A DNA stretch of 47,227 bases from JBBKXP01 sp038323615 (GCA_038323615.1 JBBQHC010000011.1:1-47227); one strand, 5' to 3'; shown: positions 8,655 to 17,377, counted from the stretch's first letter. Notes: a model not told the origin generated them from the letters alone. A program made the numbers and translations.

Positions 8655-9563
8655 ATGACCACACGCGCCGGCTTTGTCGCCCTTATCGGCGAACCCAATG
8701 CGGGCAAATCGACACTGCTGAACCACATGGTCGGGGCCAAGGTCAGCATCGTCACCCATAAGGTCCAGACCACCCGCGCCCGGATCAGGGGCGTGGCGAT
8801 GGCGGGCGACGCACAGATCGTCTTCGTCGACACCCCCGGCCTGTTCAAACCCCGCCGCCGCCTGGACCGCGCGATGGTCGCCGCTGCCTGGGGCGGGGCC
8901 GCCGATGCCGATGTCGTCGTGCTGATGATCGAGGCGCATCGCGGCGTGACCGAAGGGGTCAAGGCGATCCTGCCCCGCCTGTCCGACATCGGCCAGGGCC
9001 GCACCGTCGCACTGGCGATCAACAAGATCGACCGGGTCAAGGCCGAGGGGCTGCTGGCGCTGACGCAGGAAATGAACGAGGCCTATGCCTTTGCCGAGAC
9101 ATTCATGATTTCCGCTGAACGCGGGCATGGCTGCGATGCGCTGAAAAAGTGGCTCGCCGAGCAGATGCCCGAAGGGCCGTGGCTCTATCCCGAAGACCAG
9201 ATCGCGGATCTGCCGATGCGAATGATCGCCGCCGAGATGACCCGCGAAAAGCTGACGCTGCGGTTGCATCAGGAATTGCCTTATGAACTGACGGTCGAAA
9301 CCGAAAGCTGGGTCGAACGCGAGGACGGCACCGCCCGGATCGACCAGATCGTCTATGTCGCCCGTGACGGCCACAAGGGGATCGTGCTGGGCAAGGGTGG
9401 CGAGACGGCCAAGGCGGTCAGCAAGGCCGCGCGCGAGGAGCTTGAGGCGTTTCTGGGCCGCCGCGTGCATCTGTTCCTGCAGATCAAGGTGCGTCCGAAC
9501 TGGCTTGAGGAATCCGAGCGGTATTCGGAGATGGGCCTTGATTTCAAGGATGGCAATGCGTGA
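8655..9563 (+). CDS. era: GTPase Era
   Basis: Era is an essential GTPase that binds 16S rRNA and assists 30S subunit maturation. The 302-residue product shows G1 GEPNAGKSTLL, G2 within VQTTRARIRG, G3 DTPGLF, G4 NKID, and a C-terminal KH domain including GHKGIVLGKGGETAKAVS. ATG at 8655 follows CAGGAGAG; reading further upstream would add about 30 residues not found in the family. Its stop overlaps the GTG start of the DUF1491 gene. Confidence 0.97.
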   Translation: MTTRAGFVALIGEPNAGKSTLLNHMVGAKVSIVTHKVQTTRARIRGVAMAGDAQIVFVDTPGLFKPRRRLDRAMVAAAWGGAADADVVVLMIEAHRGVTEGVKAILPRLSDIGQGRTVALAINKIDRVKAEGLLALTQEMNEAYAFAETFMISAERGHGCDALKKWLAEQMPEGPWLYPEDQIADLPMRMIAAEMTREKLTLRLHQELPYELTVETESWVEREDGTARIDQIVYVARDGHKGIVLGKGGETAKAVSKAAREELEAFLGRRVHLFLQIKVRPNWLEESERYSEMGLDFKDGNA

Positions 9564-9886
9564 GGCTGACGGCTGATTTCTGGGTCGCCGCCTATCTGAC
9601 CCGGTTGCGGCTGGCCGATATCCCGGCCTTTGTGGTCAAACACGGCGATGGCACCGCGGGGGCGGTTCTGGTCAAGTTGAACACGCTGGACGGGCGTGCG
9701 GTGTGTTATCAGCGGTCATTCGATCTGATGTCGGGCGAACGCAAATGGGTCGTGCTGGCCGAAGGTGACGAGGCAGCGGTGGATGCATCGCTGGCCCGTC
9801 AGCGCGGGTTTGACCCCGACGTTTGGGTGATCGAGGTCGAGGACAAGCAGGGGCGGCATCTGCTGGATCAGGACGGTTTGGCATAG
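9560..9886 (+). CDS. DUF1491 family protein
   Basis: A 108-residue protein with the start RLTADFWVAAYLTRLRLADI, then GAVLVKLNTLDGRAVCYQRS, SGERKWVVLAEGDEA and RQRGFDPDVWVIEVED, the pattern of DUF1491, a family restricted to alphaproteobacteria and of unknown function. It starts at GTG 9560, overlapping the era stop (GTGA), so it is very likely translated in step with Era. A ribosome-linked role is a guess from the neighbour alone. A GC-rich repeat of family C begins 13 bases after its stop. Confidence 0.82.
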   Translation: MRLTADFWVAAYLTRLRLADIPAFVVKHGDGTAGAVLVKLNTLDGRAVCYQRSFDLMSGERKWVVLAEGDEAAVDASLARQRGFDPDVWVIEVEDKQGRHLLDQDGLA

Positions 9887-9898
9887 CGGCGATGTCAG

Positions 9899-9953
9899 AG
9901 GGGGCGCTGCCCCCGCCCTTTGGGCCCCCCCGGAGTTTCAGGGACCAAAGAAG
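9899..9953 (+). repeat. Intergenic repeat, family C copy 1
   Basis: An element starting AGGGGGCGCTGCCCCCGCC and ending CGGAGTTTCAGGGACCAAAG plus AAG. It recurs in the same orientation at 29791-29853, again just downstream of a plus-strand gene, and as a diverged inverted copy at 29988-30046. The leading GGGGGCGCTGCCCCC is a strong hairpin. The rest of the gap up to the fmt stop at 10068 shows no gene I can support. Confidence 0.75.
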
Positions 9954-10067
9954 CTGGGAGTTGCGATCAGGGCGGTTTCGGTTTGAACGGGCTCGGAATT
10001 CGCGGCCTCTGGCTGCGCGCGAACGCGATTTCCGATCCGCGTGTTTACGGGGAAAACCTGAACCCTT

Positions 10068-10967
10068 CTAGCCGAGCCTGTCAGGCAGGCTCAGCCCGCG
10101 CAGGGCTTCGGTCGTCGACATCGCCCTTTTGCCCTCGCGCTGCATATCGGTAATCGTGACAGCGCCGCTGCCGCAGGCCACTGTCAGCCCGTCCAACACC
10201 TGACCGGGCGTGCCCGAACCGGCGGCAATCCGGCTGCCAAGCAGCTTGACCCGCTCGGCCCCGATCATCGTCCACGCCCCCGGAAACGGCGACAAGCCGC
10301 GAATAAGCCGGTCGACGTCTGTTGCCGGGCGGGTCCAGTCGATATGCGCCTCGGCCTTGTCGATTTTGGCGGCGTAGGTGACGCCACTCGCGGGCTGGAG
10401 ATCTGGCGTAAGGTTGGGCAGCGTCGCCAGTGCCTGCACGATCAGGCCGGCCCCCAGCGCCGACAGCCGGTCATGCAGTGCGCCGGTCGTTTCCGCAGCC
10501 TTGATTTGCACCGCCTTGCGCAGCAACACCGGCCCGGTATCCAGCCCCGCGTCCATCTGCATGATGCAGACCCCGGTTTCGGCGTCGCCCGCCATGATCG
10601 CGCGGTGGATCGGCGCCGCGCCGCGCCAACGCGGCAACAGCGAGGCATGGATGTTCAGGCACCCAAAGCGGGGCGCGTCGAGTATCGCCTGTGGCAGGAT
10701 CAGGCCATAGGCGACGACGACGGCAATGTCGGCATTGAGGTCGGCAAAGGCGGTCTGGTCGGCGGTGCCTTTCAGGGAAATCGGGTGGCGGACGGGCAGG
10801 CCCAGGGCTTCGGCCCGTTGCTGCACCGGGCTGGGCCGGTCTTTTTTGCCGCGTCCGGCGGGGCGGGGCGGCTGGCAATAGACGGCTGCAATGTCATGGC
10901 CTGCGGCAACCAAAGCATCCAGAACCGGGACCGAAAAGGCCGGCGTGCCCATAAAGACGATGCGCAT
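10068..10967 (-). CDS. fmt: Methionyl-tRNA formyltransferase
   Basis: Fmt adds the formyl group from 10-formyl-THF to Met-tRNA(fMet). The 299-residue product begins MRIVFMGTPAFSVPVLDALV and holds VVVAYGLILPQAIL and LNIHASLLPRWRGAAPIHRA, the formyltransferase catalytic region with the Asn/His/Asp triad (Asp in MQMDAGLDTGPVL), then a C-terminal OB-like domain containing FPGAWT. It is the last gene of a minus-strand operon, def, def-like, fmt, with one base between it and the preceding stop. Formylation and deformylation genes are classically paired. Confidence 0.96.
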   Translation of the reverse strand: MRIVFMGTPAFSVPVLDALVAAGHDIAAVYCQPPRPAGRGKKDRPSPVQQRAEALGLPVRHPISLKGTADQTAFADLNADIAVVVAYGLILPQAILDAPRFGCLNIHASLLPRWRGAAPIHRAIMAGDAETGVCIMQMDAGLDTGPVLLRKAVQIKAAETTGALHDRLSALGAGLIVQALATLPNLTPDLQPASGVTYAAKIDKAEAHIDWTRPATDVDRLIRGLSPFPGAWTMIGAERVKLLGSRIAAGSGTPGQVLDGLTVACGSGAVTITDMQREGKRAMSTTEALRGLSLPDRLG

Positions 10968-10968
10968 A

Positions 10969-11472
10969 TCAGGCCGCCGCCAATTTCAGCGCCTTTTTCA
11001 GCAGCATATCGCGTTTCATCCGGCTTAATCGGTCGAAATACATCCGCCCTGCCAGATGGTCGATCTGGTGCTGCACCGAGGTCGCCCAGAGGCCGACGAA
11101 ATCGCGGTCTTCCATCGTCCCCTGATCGTTCAGAAACCGGACGGTGACAGCGCGGGGGCGGCTGATCCTGGCAGAAACGCCGGGCAAATTCGGCGACGCC
11201 TCGTCATGCGCGCGCAATTCGACCGAGGCGTGCAGGACAACCGGATTGGCCAACCGCAGCACCTGCCCGCGCGCACTGGACGCATCGACGACGGCCAGTT
11301 GCAGCGGGATGCCCAGTTGCACGGCGGCAAGGCCGACACCGGGCATCGCCTCCATCGCCACCGTCATCTCGGCCCAGATCGCACGGATCTCGTCGGTGAT
11401 CGCATCGACAGGTGCGGCGACGCTGCGCAGGCGTTTGTCAGGCCACATCACGAACGGGCGATGGCCGGTCAC
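10969..11472 (-). CDS. Peptide deformylase paralogue lacking catalytic residues
   Basis: A 167-residue Def-like protein. Motif 1 survives as GVGLAAVQLG. Motif 2, normally EGCLS with the metal-binding Cys, reads here as ASPNLPGVS with no cysteine. Motif 3, normally HExDH with the catalytic Glu, reads VQHQIDHLAG, so Glu is Gln (codon CAG). With one metal ligand and the general base missing it is unlikely to deformylate peptides; it may be structural or regulatory. Its start overlaps the stop of the intact def by four bases and fmt follows immediately, so it is co-expressed with both. The frame is intact and not obviously decaying. Confidence 0.85.
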   Translation of the reverse strand: MTGHRPFVMWPDKRLRSVAAPVDAITDEIRAIWAEMTVAMEAMPGVGLAAVQLGIPLQLAVVDASSARGQVLRLANPVVLHASVELRAHDEASPNLPGVSARISRPRAVTVRFLNDQGTMEDRDFVGLWATSVQHQIDHLAGRMYFDRLSRMKRDMLLKKALKLAAA

Positions 11473-11996
11473 GCCTTTTCACGCGCCATTTCGCGTTTCA
11501 GCTTGACCATCTTGCGGGTGATCATCTGGCGCCGCAGCGGCCTGAGGTAGTCGATGAACAGCTTGCCATCCAAATGGTCGATCTCGTGCTGCACGCAGGT
11601 CGACCACAGATCGGCGAAGTGTTCCTCTTGGGGCTGGCCGTCGAGATCGGTCCATGTCACCCGCACCTCGGCGGGGCGTTCGATGTCGGCGAACTGCTCG
11701 GGGATCGACAGGCAGCCTTCTTCGTAGGTTTTGAGCACATCCGAGGCCCAGACCACAGTGGGGTTCAGCAACACCATCGGGCGTGGCTTGGCACCTTCGT
11801 CCTTGATGCAGTCCATCACCAGCATCCGCACCATGACCCCGATCTGCGGCGCGGCCAACCCGACACCGGGCGCGTCGTACATGGTTTGCAACATGTCGTC
11901 GGCCAGCAGACGCAGATCGTCGGTCACGGTGGTGACAGGTTTGCAGGGCGTTTTCAGACGCGGGTCGGGGTGGATCAGGATCGGGCGCAATGTCAT
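11469..11996 (-). CDS. def: Peptide deformylase
   Basis: Def removes the N-terminal formyl group from nascent proteins. All three motifs are intact: GVGLAAPQIG, EEGCLSIPEQ with the metal-binding Cys, and VQHEIDHLDG with two His ligands and the catalytic Glu. ATG at 11996 gives MTLRPILIHPDPRLK, matching the family N-terminus; an ATG nine bases further out (12005) is also possible, and neither has a strong ribosome site. It is first in the minus-strand operon with a degenerate paralogue and fmt. Length is about 175 residues, as usual. Confidence 0.95.
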   Translation of the reverse strand: MTLRPILIHPDPRLKTPCKPVTTVTDDLRLLADDMLQTMYDAPGVGLAAPQIGVMVRMLVMDCIKDEGAKPRPMVLLNPTVVWASDVLKTYEEGCLSIPEQFADIERPAEVRVTWTDLDGQPQEEHFADLWSTCVQHEIDHLDGKLFIDYLRPLRRQMITRKMVKLKREMAREKA

Positions 11997-12089
11997 GTTC
12001 CGCATTTAGGCGATGGTCGGTTCCGGTGCAACAGGGCTTGCACCCGTCGCCGGCTTGGGTAGCGTGGCGAAAATCCAGCGGAGAGCAGT

Positions 12090-13259
12090 ATGAGTTTCGA
12101 CGAAATCATCGACCGGCGCGGCACCCATTCCAACAAATGGGACGATATGGAACAGCTGTTCGGCGTATCCGCCAGTGACGGCCTTGCGATGTGGACCGCC
12201 GACATGGACTTCCGCGCCCCGGCCTGCGTCCGCGACGCGCTGGGCGCAGTCCATGCCCAAGGTATTTACGGCTATTACGGTGACAAGGCCCCGTATCTGA
12301 ACGCGATCTGCTGGTGGATGCAGAACCGGCACGGCTGGGCGATCAAGCCCGAATGGATCCACACCACCAACGGGCTGGTCAACGGGGTGGCGATCTGCCT
12401 CGACGCTTTCAGCAGTCCGGGCGATGGGATCGTCATGTTCACGCCGATCTATCATTCATTCTATCGGGTGATCCGCGCCGCCGAACGGGTGCCGGTGGAA
12501 TGCGAGATGGGGCTGGTTGACGGCCGCTATCAGCTTGATTTCGACACCTACGATGCGCAGATGACCGGGACCGAGCGGATGCTGATCCTGTGTTCGCCGC
12601 ATAACCCCGGTGGCCGGGTCTGGTCGCGGTCCGAATTGATGGCGATCGCCGCTTTTGCCAAGCGGCACGACCTGATCATTGTCGCGGACGAGGTGCATCA
12701 CGACCTGACGATGCCGGGCCAGGTCCACACGCCGATGGCCCTCATTGACGGGATCGAGGACCGGCTGGTGATGGCGACTTCGGCATCGAAATCGTTCAAT
12801 ATGGCGGGGACCGAAAACGGCAATATCATCATCCCCGATGATGATCTGCGGGCGACCTTTGCGCGGCGTCTGGCGGCCATCAGCGTCGCTGCCAACACCT
12901 TCGGGCCGCGCATGGTGACGGCGGCCTATTCGCCCAAAGGGGCCGAATGGCTGGATGCCTTGCGGGTTTACCTCGACGGCAACCGCAAGGTGTTCGATGC
13001 CGGGATGAACGCGCTGCCGGGGGTCCGGTCGATCCCGCTCGAGGCAACCTATCTGGCGTGGATCGATTTCAGCGCCACGGGCATGTCGCCAAAGGAGTTG
13101 ATCGACCGGGTTCACGATCACGCCCGGATCGCACCCAGCCCCGGCACCGCCTTTGGCAAGGGTGGCGAGACATTCCTGCGTTTTAACCTAGCCATGCCGC
13201 GCAAACGGATCACCGAGGCGGTGTCGCGGCTGCAGGCGGCTTTTGGCGATTTGCAATAA
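12090..13259 (+). CDS. patB: PatB/MalY-type PLP-dependent C-S lyase (putative cystathionine beta-lyase)
   Basis: A fold-type I PLP enzyme of 389 residues. Visible features are WTADMDFRAPACVRDAL near the N-terminus, GIYGYYGDK, TTNGLVNGV, the CSPHNPGGRVW loop, IVADEVHHDL with the PLP-binding Asp, SASKSFNMAG with the Schiff-base Lys, and FLRFNLAMPR with the carboxylate-binding Arg. This combination matches MalY/PatB proteins, which cleave C-S bonds in cystathionine or similar thioethers rather than transaminate; substrate cannot be read from sequence. It is preceded by GGAGAGCAGT and overlaps the next gene. Confidence 0.87.
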   Translation: MSFDEIIDRRGTHSNKWDDMEQLFGVSASDGLAMWTADMDFRAPACVRDALGAVHAQGIYGYYGDKAPYLNAICWWMQNRHGWAIKPEWIHTTNGLVNGVAICLDAFSSPGDGIVMFTPIYHSFYRVIRAAERVPVECEMGLVDGRYQLDFDTYDAQMTGTERMLILCSPHNPGGRVWSRSELMAIAAFAKRHDLIIVADEVHHDLTMPGQVHTPMALIDGIEDRLVMATSASKSFNMAGTENGNIIIPDDDLRATFARRLAAISVAANTFGPRMVTAAYSPKGAEWLDALRVYLDGNRKVFDAGMNALPGVRSIPLEATYLAWIDFSATGMSPKELIDRVHDHARIAPSPGTAFGKGGETFLRFNLAMPRKRITEAVSRLQAAFGDLQ

Positions 13260-13624
13260 CGGAAAAGGTTACGGGAATCGGCGGCGTCTTTTTTCGGGCA
13301 ACCGATCCCGCGGGTCTGGCAAAATGGTATGCCGACCGGCTTGGCGTGACCGAGGTCCCGGCCAGCTACGACGCACCCTGCTGGACCCAGGAGGCGGGCG
13401 AGACCGTGTTTGCGCCGTTTGCACAAGACACCGATTATTTCGGGCGGTCCAGCCAGCAATGGATGATCAATTTCCGGGTTCGCGACCTCGATGCGATGGT
13501 GGCACAATTGCGCCGGATGGGCGAAACCGTCGAGGTTGACGCCGAAATCTATCCGAACGGGCGCTTTGCGCGCCTGACCGATCCCGAAGGCAACCCGATC
13601 CAGCTTTGGCAACCCGCTGATTGA
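13256..13624 (+). CDS. VOC (glyoxalase/bleomycin-resistance fold) protein with apparent AUA start
   Basis: The frame encodes a compact VOC domain: GIGGVFFRATDPAGLAKWYA, then CWTQEAGETVFAPF, NFRVRDLDAMVAQLRRMG and ARLTDPEGNPIQLWQP. No ATG, GTG or TTG lies upstream of the domain in this frame before the in-frame stop at 13184. The first conventional start (GTG 13346) would delete the whole first beta-alpha unit. The only position that fits is ATA at 13256, giving I/M-TEKVTGIGG; it overlaps the patB stop as ATAA, exactly where an ATGA overlap would be expected. One G-to-A change at 13258 would convert ATGA to ATAA while leaving patB a stop. Function is unknown. Confidence 0.65.
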   Translation: MTEKVTGIGGVFFRATDPAGLAKWYADRLGVTEVPASYDAPCWTQEAGETVFAPFAQDTDYFGRSSQQWMINFRVRDLDAMVAQLRRMGETVEVDAEIYPNGRFARLTDPEGNPIQLWQPAD

Positions 13625-13993
13625 TCAGGTCCGAAACCAATTCCTGAAACTGGGGATCAGGGCGACGGGCGGGGTTTCGGTCTGTTCGAAATCTGCCGCA
13701 GGTCGGTCGGCGACTGGCGCGTGCCATTTGAATTCATATATACGTTCGTCCGATTGTTCGTCCGACGACACCACCAGACACTGAAAGATATGCCGCGACC
13801 CGTCGTATAATTCGACAAAACCGCGCAGTGTCGGGGCATCCCTGGCCTCCATCGCGAATCCACCGTCCCACAGGCGGGTGACACGATGTACCTTGTCGCC
13901 GTCATGGACACAGAGCCGGGACGACCGGCGCAGCGCCGCCTTGCGGGCATCATCCAGCCCCTTACGTACCGCCTCTGGCAGATCATCAGACAT
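13625..13993 (-). CDS. Uncharacterised protein
   Basis: I do not recognise this family. The 122-residue product starts MSDDLPEAVRKGLDDARKAA, a charged helix, followed by a beta-rich middle (RLCVHDGDKVHRVTRLWDGG, RGFVELYDGSRHIFQCLVVS) and an aromatic segment (IYEFKWH). ATG at 13993 is chosen because GGAGG lies seven bases upstream; the frame extends 12 codons further but without a site. Codon use looks native. It converges on the VOC gene with the two stop codons adjacent. No signal peptide or membrane segment is seen. Confidence 0.7.
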   Translation of the reverse strand: MSDDLPEAVRKGLDDARKAALRRSSRLCVHDGDKVHRVTRLWDGGFAMEARDAPTLRGFVELYDGSRHIFQCLVVSSDEQSDERIYEFKWHAPVADRPAADFEQTETPPVALIPSFRNWFRT

Positions 13994-14091
13994 CGCAACC
14001 TCCACTTCCCGAGGATCAGGATGCGGCAAATTCTGTCAAAATCAAGTTAAGGTCGTCAGAACTGCGTAGTCATATGACCGATCCGCCTTGT

Positions 14092-14862
14092 TTACCGGGC
14101 AGTGACACTGGGCCGCAACACATGCGGTCGGGTCGCGTCATATAATGCGCTGTCCGGAAAGCCATGCGAATCGGCCAGTGCCGGTCCGACAAGGATCAGC
14201 GCCGTGCGGGTGATCTTGGCGGCGCGCACCTTGGCATGGATGTCGGACAGGGTGCCCCGGATGATCTGCTGATCGGGCCAGCCGACCCGGTAAACCACCG
14301 CCAGCGGGCAATCGGACCCATAATGCGGGGCCAGTTGGCGTTTGATCTCGCGCAGCGCCCGGATCCCCAGATGGATCGCCAGCGTCGCCCCGCTGCGGGC
14401 GAAATTGTCCAACGTTTCACCCGCAGGCATCCCGGTCGATTTCATCGACATCCGGGTCAACACGATCGATTGCGCAACCTCGGGAATCGTCAGTTCCTGC
14501 CCAAGTGCCGCTGCTGCAGCGGCGTAGGCGGGCACACCGGGGATGATCTGATAGGGGATATTTTCGGGCTTGAGCCGCCGGATCTGTTCGGCGATCGCCC
14601 CATACAGCGACGGATCGCCGGAATGAACGCGAGCAACGTCCTGACCGCGCGCATGGGCCGCGACGATCTCGGCATGGGTATCGTCCAGTGTCATCGGCGC
14701 GGTATCCAGCACGCGGGCGTCTTTTGGGGCACAGGCCACGACCTCGGGCGGAACCAGCGATCCGGCGTAAAGGCACACCGGACAGGCGCCGATCAGCCGT
14801 GCCGCCTTGATTGTCAGCAATTCCGGGTCGCCCGGCCCGGCACCGATGAAATAGACGGTCAT
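14092..14862 (-). CDS. cobM: Precorrin-4 C11-methyltransferase
   Basis: CobM methylates C-11 of the corrin macrocycle using S-adenosylmethionine. The 256-residue product begins MTVYFIGAGPGDPELLTIKA, the GAGPGDP loop of SAM-dependent tetrapyrrole methyltransferases, and has CLYAGSLVPPEV, ARVHSGDPSLYGAI, YQIIPGVPAYAAAAAALG and LTRMSMKSTGMP, the last a CobM/CbiF hallmark. It overlaps the upstream cbiG-cobJ by four bases (ATGA) and is the last gene of the minus-strand cobalamin arm. No terminator is obvious after it. Confidence 0.94.
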   Translation of the reverse strand: MTVYFIGAGPGDPELLTIKAARLIGACPVCLYAGSLVPPEVVACAPKDARVLDTAPMTLDDTHAEIVAAHARGQDVARVHSGDPSLYGAIAEQIRRLKPENIPYQIIPGVPAYAAAAAALGQELTIPEVAQSIVLTRMSMKSTGMPAGETLDNFARSGATLAIHLGIRALREIKRQLAPHYGSDCPLAVVYRVGWPDQQIIRGTLSDIHAKVRAAKITRTALILVGPALADSHGFPDSALYDATRPHVLRPSVTAR

Positions 14863-16679
14863 GGAATAGCCTTTCGCGGCTGGCTCAGATCGCCATCAAT
14901 CTTGCGGGCATAGCCGCGCGGGGTGAACATACGCGGGCCAGTGCCCAACTGGGCCAGCCGGGTGTTGGACGAGCCGACCAATACGACGGTCAACATGTCG
15001 ACCTCGTCGACTTGCAATTCGTCCAGACGGCGATAGCGGATATGTTCCTCGGGCCGCCCCAGCGACGATGCCAGCATCACCGGCGTGTCGGCAGGGCGGT
15101 GGCGGAGCAGAATATCGCGTGCTTCGGCCAACAGCGTACGGCGGGTTTTCGACACCGGATTGTAGAACGCGATGACGAAATCCCCCGTCGCCGCCGCCTG
15201 CAACCGGCGCAGGATATCGGCGCGGGGCGTCAGCAGGTCCGACAGGCTGATGGTGCAGAAATCGTGGCCCAAAGGCGCGCCCGCCCGCGCCGCCGCGCCT
15301 TGCAGCGCCGACACGCCGGGCGAACAGATCACCTCGACGCGTCGCGCCGCATCGCTGACGCCGTGCTGGTCTGGGCCACGATCGAGCAGTTCAAACACCA
15401 GCGCCCCCATCGCATAAATCCCCGCGTCGCCCGAACAGACGAGCGCGACATTGCGCCCTTCGCCGGCGCGTTCAAGGGCATAACGACAGCGGTCCTCCTC
15501 GCCGCCCAAGGGAAAGTCCTGCCGCGCCTTGCCAATAGCGAGAGGGCCAAGAAGATCAATATACAATCCATATCCGACAAGTTCGTCGGCCTCGGCGACA
15601 AGACGCGACACTTCCGGTGTCCGCCACGCCGCCTGACCGGGGCCGATGCCAACGACCGAAAGCCGACCCCTCGGGCGACCCGTCAGGGCCGTCAGGGGTG
15701 CCGGGGCAAGCGCCAACGCGCAGGTCGCATTGGCCGTCTTGCGCTTGGGGGACAGCAGGGTCGCGTCGGCGCCGCCCTGCGCCAATGCCGCCGCCTCGGC
15801 CACGCCATGCGCGCCGACCTCGGCGAACACGACGTCGGACGGGGTCGCAAGGCGCGGCGTCTCGGCCTCCAGCGTCGCCGCATCGAACAGGCGCAGCGGC
15901 ACGCCCAGAGAGGTTGCGAGATCGAGGATCGCGACCTCGTCGGCCTTGATGTCGATTGTATTGACCGACTGCACCGCCGCCGGGCTGATCCCCGCCGATG
16001 CCAGCGTCTCGGTCACCAGCGCCGTCAATTCGTCAGGCGGGCAATGGCGCGCACAGCCGACGCCCAATGTCACCCGCAGCGGGGCGAAATGCAGATGGTC
16101 CGGCCCGGTCTGCACCGGGGCCATGCCGCAGGAAATACGCACCCCATCGCCCGCAGGCAAATCCTTTAGCCACGCCGCCGGTTCGCCGGAAATCGCAACA
16201 CCTTCGCCCGCCAGCAGCGCCGCCATCGTCGCCTTGGCATCGCCCGGATTGACCAGCCGCCACCCTGCAGGCGGTTCATCCAGCGCCACGCCCAGCGCCA
16301 CATCGCCCGCCGTCGTCACAGCCGCGACCGCACCTAAAGCCTGTGCAATCTCGCGGGCCAGCCGGTTTGCTCCGCGATGACCGCCCAGCAGCGGCACGAC
16401 CACCGCGCCATGGTCCGACACCGACACCACGGGCGGTTCGGTGGTCTTGTCGGCCAGAAGGGGGGCGACGGCGCGGATCAGGATACCGCTGGCGCAGACC
16501 CCGATGACCGGCACACCGGCGGCGAACAGATCGCGGGCGTGATCCAGCGCGTTGTCGAACCACGCTTCGGCGTGATCGACCCTGCCGACACGGCCATGCA
16601 CGGCGATGCCAAGGGCGGCTGCGATACGATTGGCGACGGGCTCGCCTGATCGTGACAAGGCCAGAACGACAGGTTTCAC
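14859..16679 (-). CDS. cobJ: CbiG-CobJ fusion (cobalt-precorrin-5A hydrolase-like / precorrin-3B C17-methyltransferase)
   Basis: About 606 residues in two parts. Residues 1-330 are CbiG-like: the N-terminal module with GVCASGILIRAVAPLLADK and VVVPLLGGHRGANRLA, and the C-terminal module (TLGVGCARHCPPDEL, VNTIDIKADEVAI, FAEVGAHGVAEAAAL), which is also the only part present in CobE. Residues from about 340 are CobJ: RLSVVGIGPG, LVGYGLYIDLL, NVALVCSGDAGIYAMG, AFYNPVSKTRR and LASSLGRPEEHI. CobJ does ring-contracting C-17 methylation. A full CbiG domain is typical of the anaerobic route, so its role beside CobN is unclear. GTG at 16679 overlaps the cobI stop (GTGA); GTG at 16685 is an alternative. 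Confidence 0.9.
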   Translation of the reverse strand: MKPVVLALSRSGEPVANRIAAALGIAVHGRVGRVDHAEAWFDNALDHARDLFAAGVPVIGVCASGILIRAVAPLLADKTTEPPVVSVSDHGAVVVPLLGGHRGANRLAREIAQALGAVAAVTTAGDVALGVALDEPPAGWRLVNPGDAKATMAALLAGEGVAISGEPAAWLKDLPAGDGVRISCGMAPVQTGPDHLHFAPLRVTLGVGCARHCPPDELTALVTETLASAGISPAAVQSVNTIDIKADEVAILDLATSLGVPLRLFDAATLEAETPRLATPSDVVFAEVGAHGVAEAAALAQGGADATLLSPKRKTANATCALALAPAPLTALTGRPRGRLSVVGIGPGQAAWRTPEVSRLVAEADELVGYGLYIDLLGPLAIGKARQDFPLGGEEDRCRYALERAGEGRNVALVCSGDAGIYAMGALVFELLDRGPDQHGVSDAARRVEVICSPGVSALQGAAARAGAPLGHDFCTISLSDLLTPRADILRRLQAAATGDFVIAFYNPVSKTRRTLLAEARDILLRHRPADTPVMLASSLGRPEEHIRYRRLDELQVDEVDMLTVVLVGSSNTRLAQLGTGPRMFTPRGYARKIDGDLSQPRKAIP

Positions 16680-17377
16680 AGCCACGGATCGGCCCCCTTG
16701 GTCAACAGAATCATGGAAAAATACGGTGCGGTGGCGGGTGCATCGGCAAGAGGCAGAACCACCTCGTCCGGCAGGGTCGCGCGTTCGACGTAAACCGCTC
16801 GGTCGGTCAGGCCCAAGGCGTCGATCACACCGCGGATTTTCGGCAAATGCCGCCCGACCTTCATGATCGCAACGCTTTCGGCGCCGGCGATCCGGTCACG
16901 CAGCTCGGCCTCGGGCAGCGGCCCCGGCAAGACGGTCAGGCGTTCATTGCGCGCCGCCAAAGGCATGCCCGCACGGGCGGCGCAGGCGGTGATGCTGGTG
17001 ACGCCCGGCACGACTTCGACCCGGTAGCGGGCGGACAGGCGGGCGAAAAGATACATGAAAGAGCCGTAAAAGAAGGGATCGCCTTCGCACAGACAGATCA
17101 CATCGCGGTCAGCATCCAGCGCCGCCGCAATCGCTGCAGCAGCGGTGTCATATGCGGCCTGCGCCGGTTCGCGGTCGGTGTTCATTGGCACGTCGATGAC
17201 GATTTCCTGCACCCCGGCGGGAATCAGACCGGCGGCGATGGCGCGGGCGAAACTGGCTGAGCCCGCAAGTGTTGGATAGGCGATCACTGCCGCCCCCGCG
17301 ATCAATCGCGCCGCCCGCAGGGTGATCAGATCGGGCGCACCGGGGCCAAGGCCGACGCCATACAAGGTGCCGCTCAT
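16676..17377 (-). CDS. cobI: Precorrin-2 C20-methyltransferase
   Basis: CobI adds the C-20 methyl group to precorrin-2, an early committed step. The 233-residue product starts MSGTLYGVGLGPGAPDLITL with the GxGxGxPDL loop, followed by VICLCEGDPFFYGSFMYLF, VEVVPGVTSITACAARAGMP and AIMKVGRHLPKIR, all family signatures. ATG at 17377 follows GGGAGGCGGCG. It lies between cobL (55 bases upstream, with a family D repeat between) and cbiG-cobJ, which it overlaps. Confidence 0.95.
   Translation of the reverse strand: MSGTLYGVGLGPGAPDLITLRAARLIAGAAVIAYPTLAGSASFARAIAAGLIPAGVQEIVIDVPMNTDREPAQAAYDTAAAAIAAALDADRDVICLCEGDPFFYGSFMYLFARLSARYRVEVVPGVTSITACAARAGMPLAARNERLTVLPGPLPEAELRDRIAGAESVAIMKVGRHLPKIRGVIDALGLTDRAVYVERATLPDEVVLPLADAPATAPYFSMILLTKGADPWL

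Noticed and set aside
7197..9470. A 757-codon open frame on the minus strand across lepB-like, rnc and era
   Set aside because: It is the antisense of three clear genes; high GC makes long open antisense frames common, and its translation has no recognisable domain.
13346..13624. GTG at 13346 as the start of the VOC gene
   Set aside because: It would remove the first beta-alpha unit (GIGGVFFRATDPAGLAKWYA) that is clearly conserved upstream in frame.
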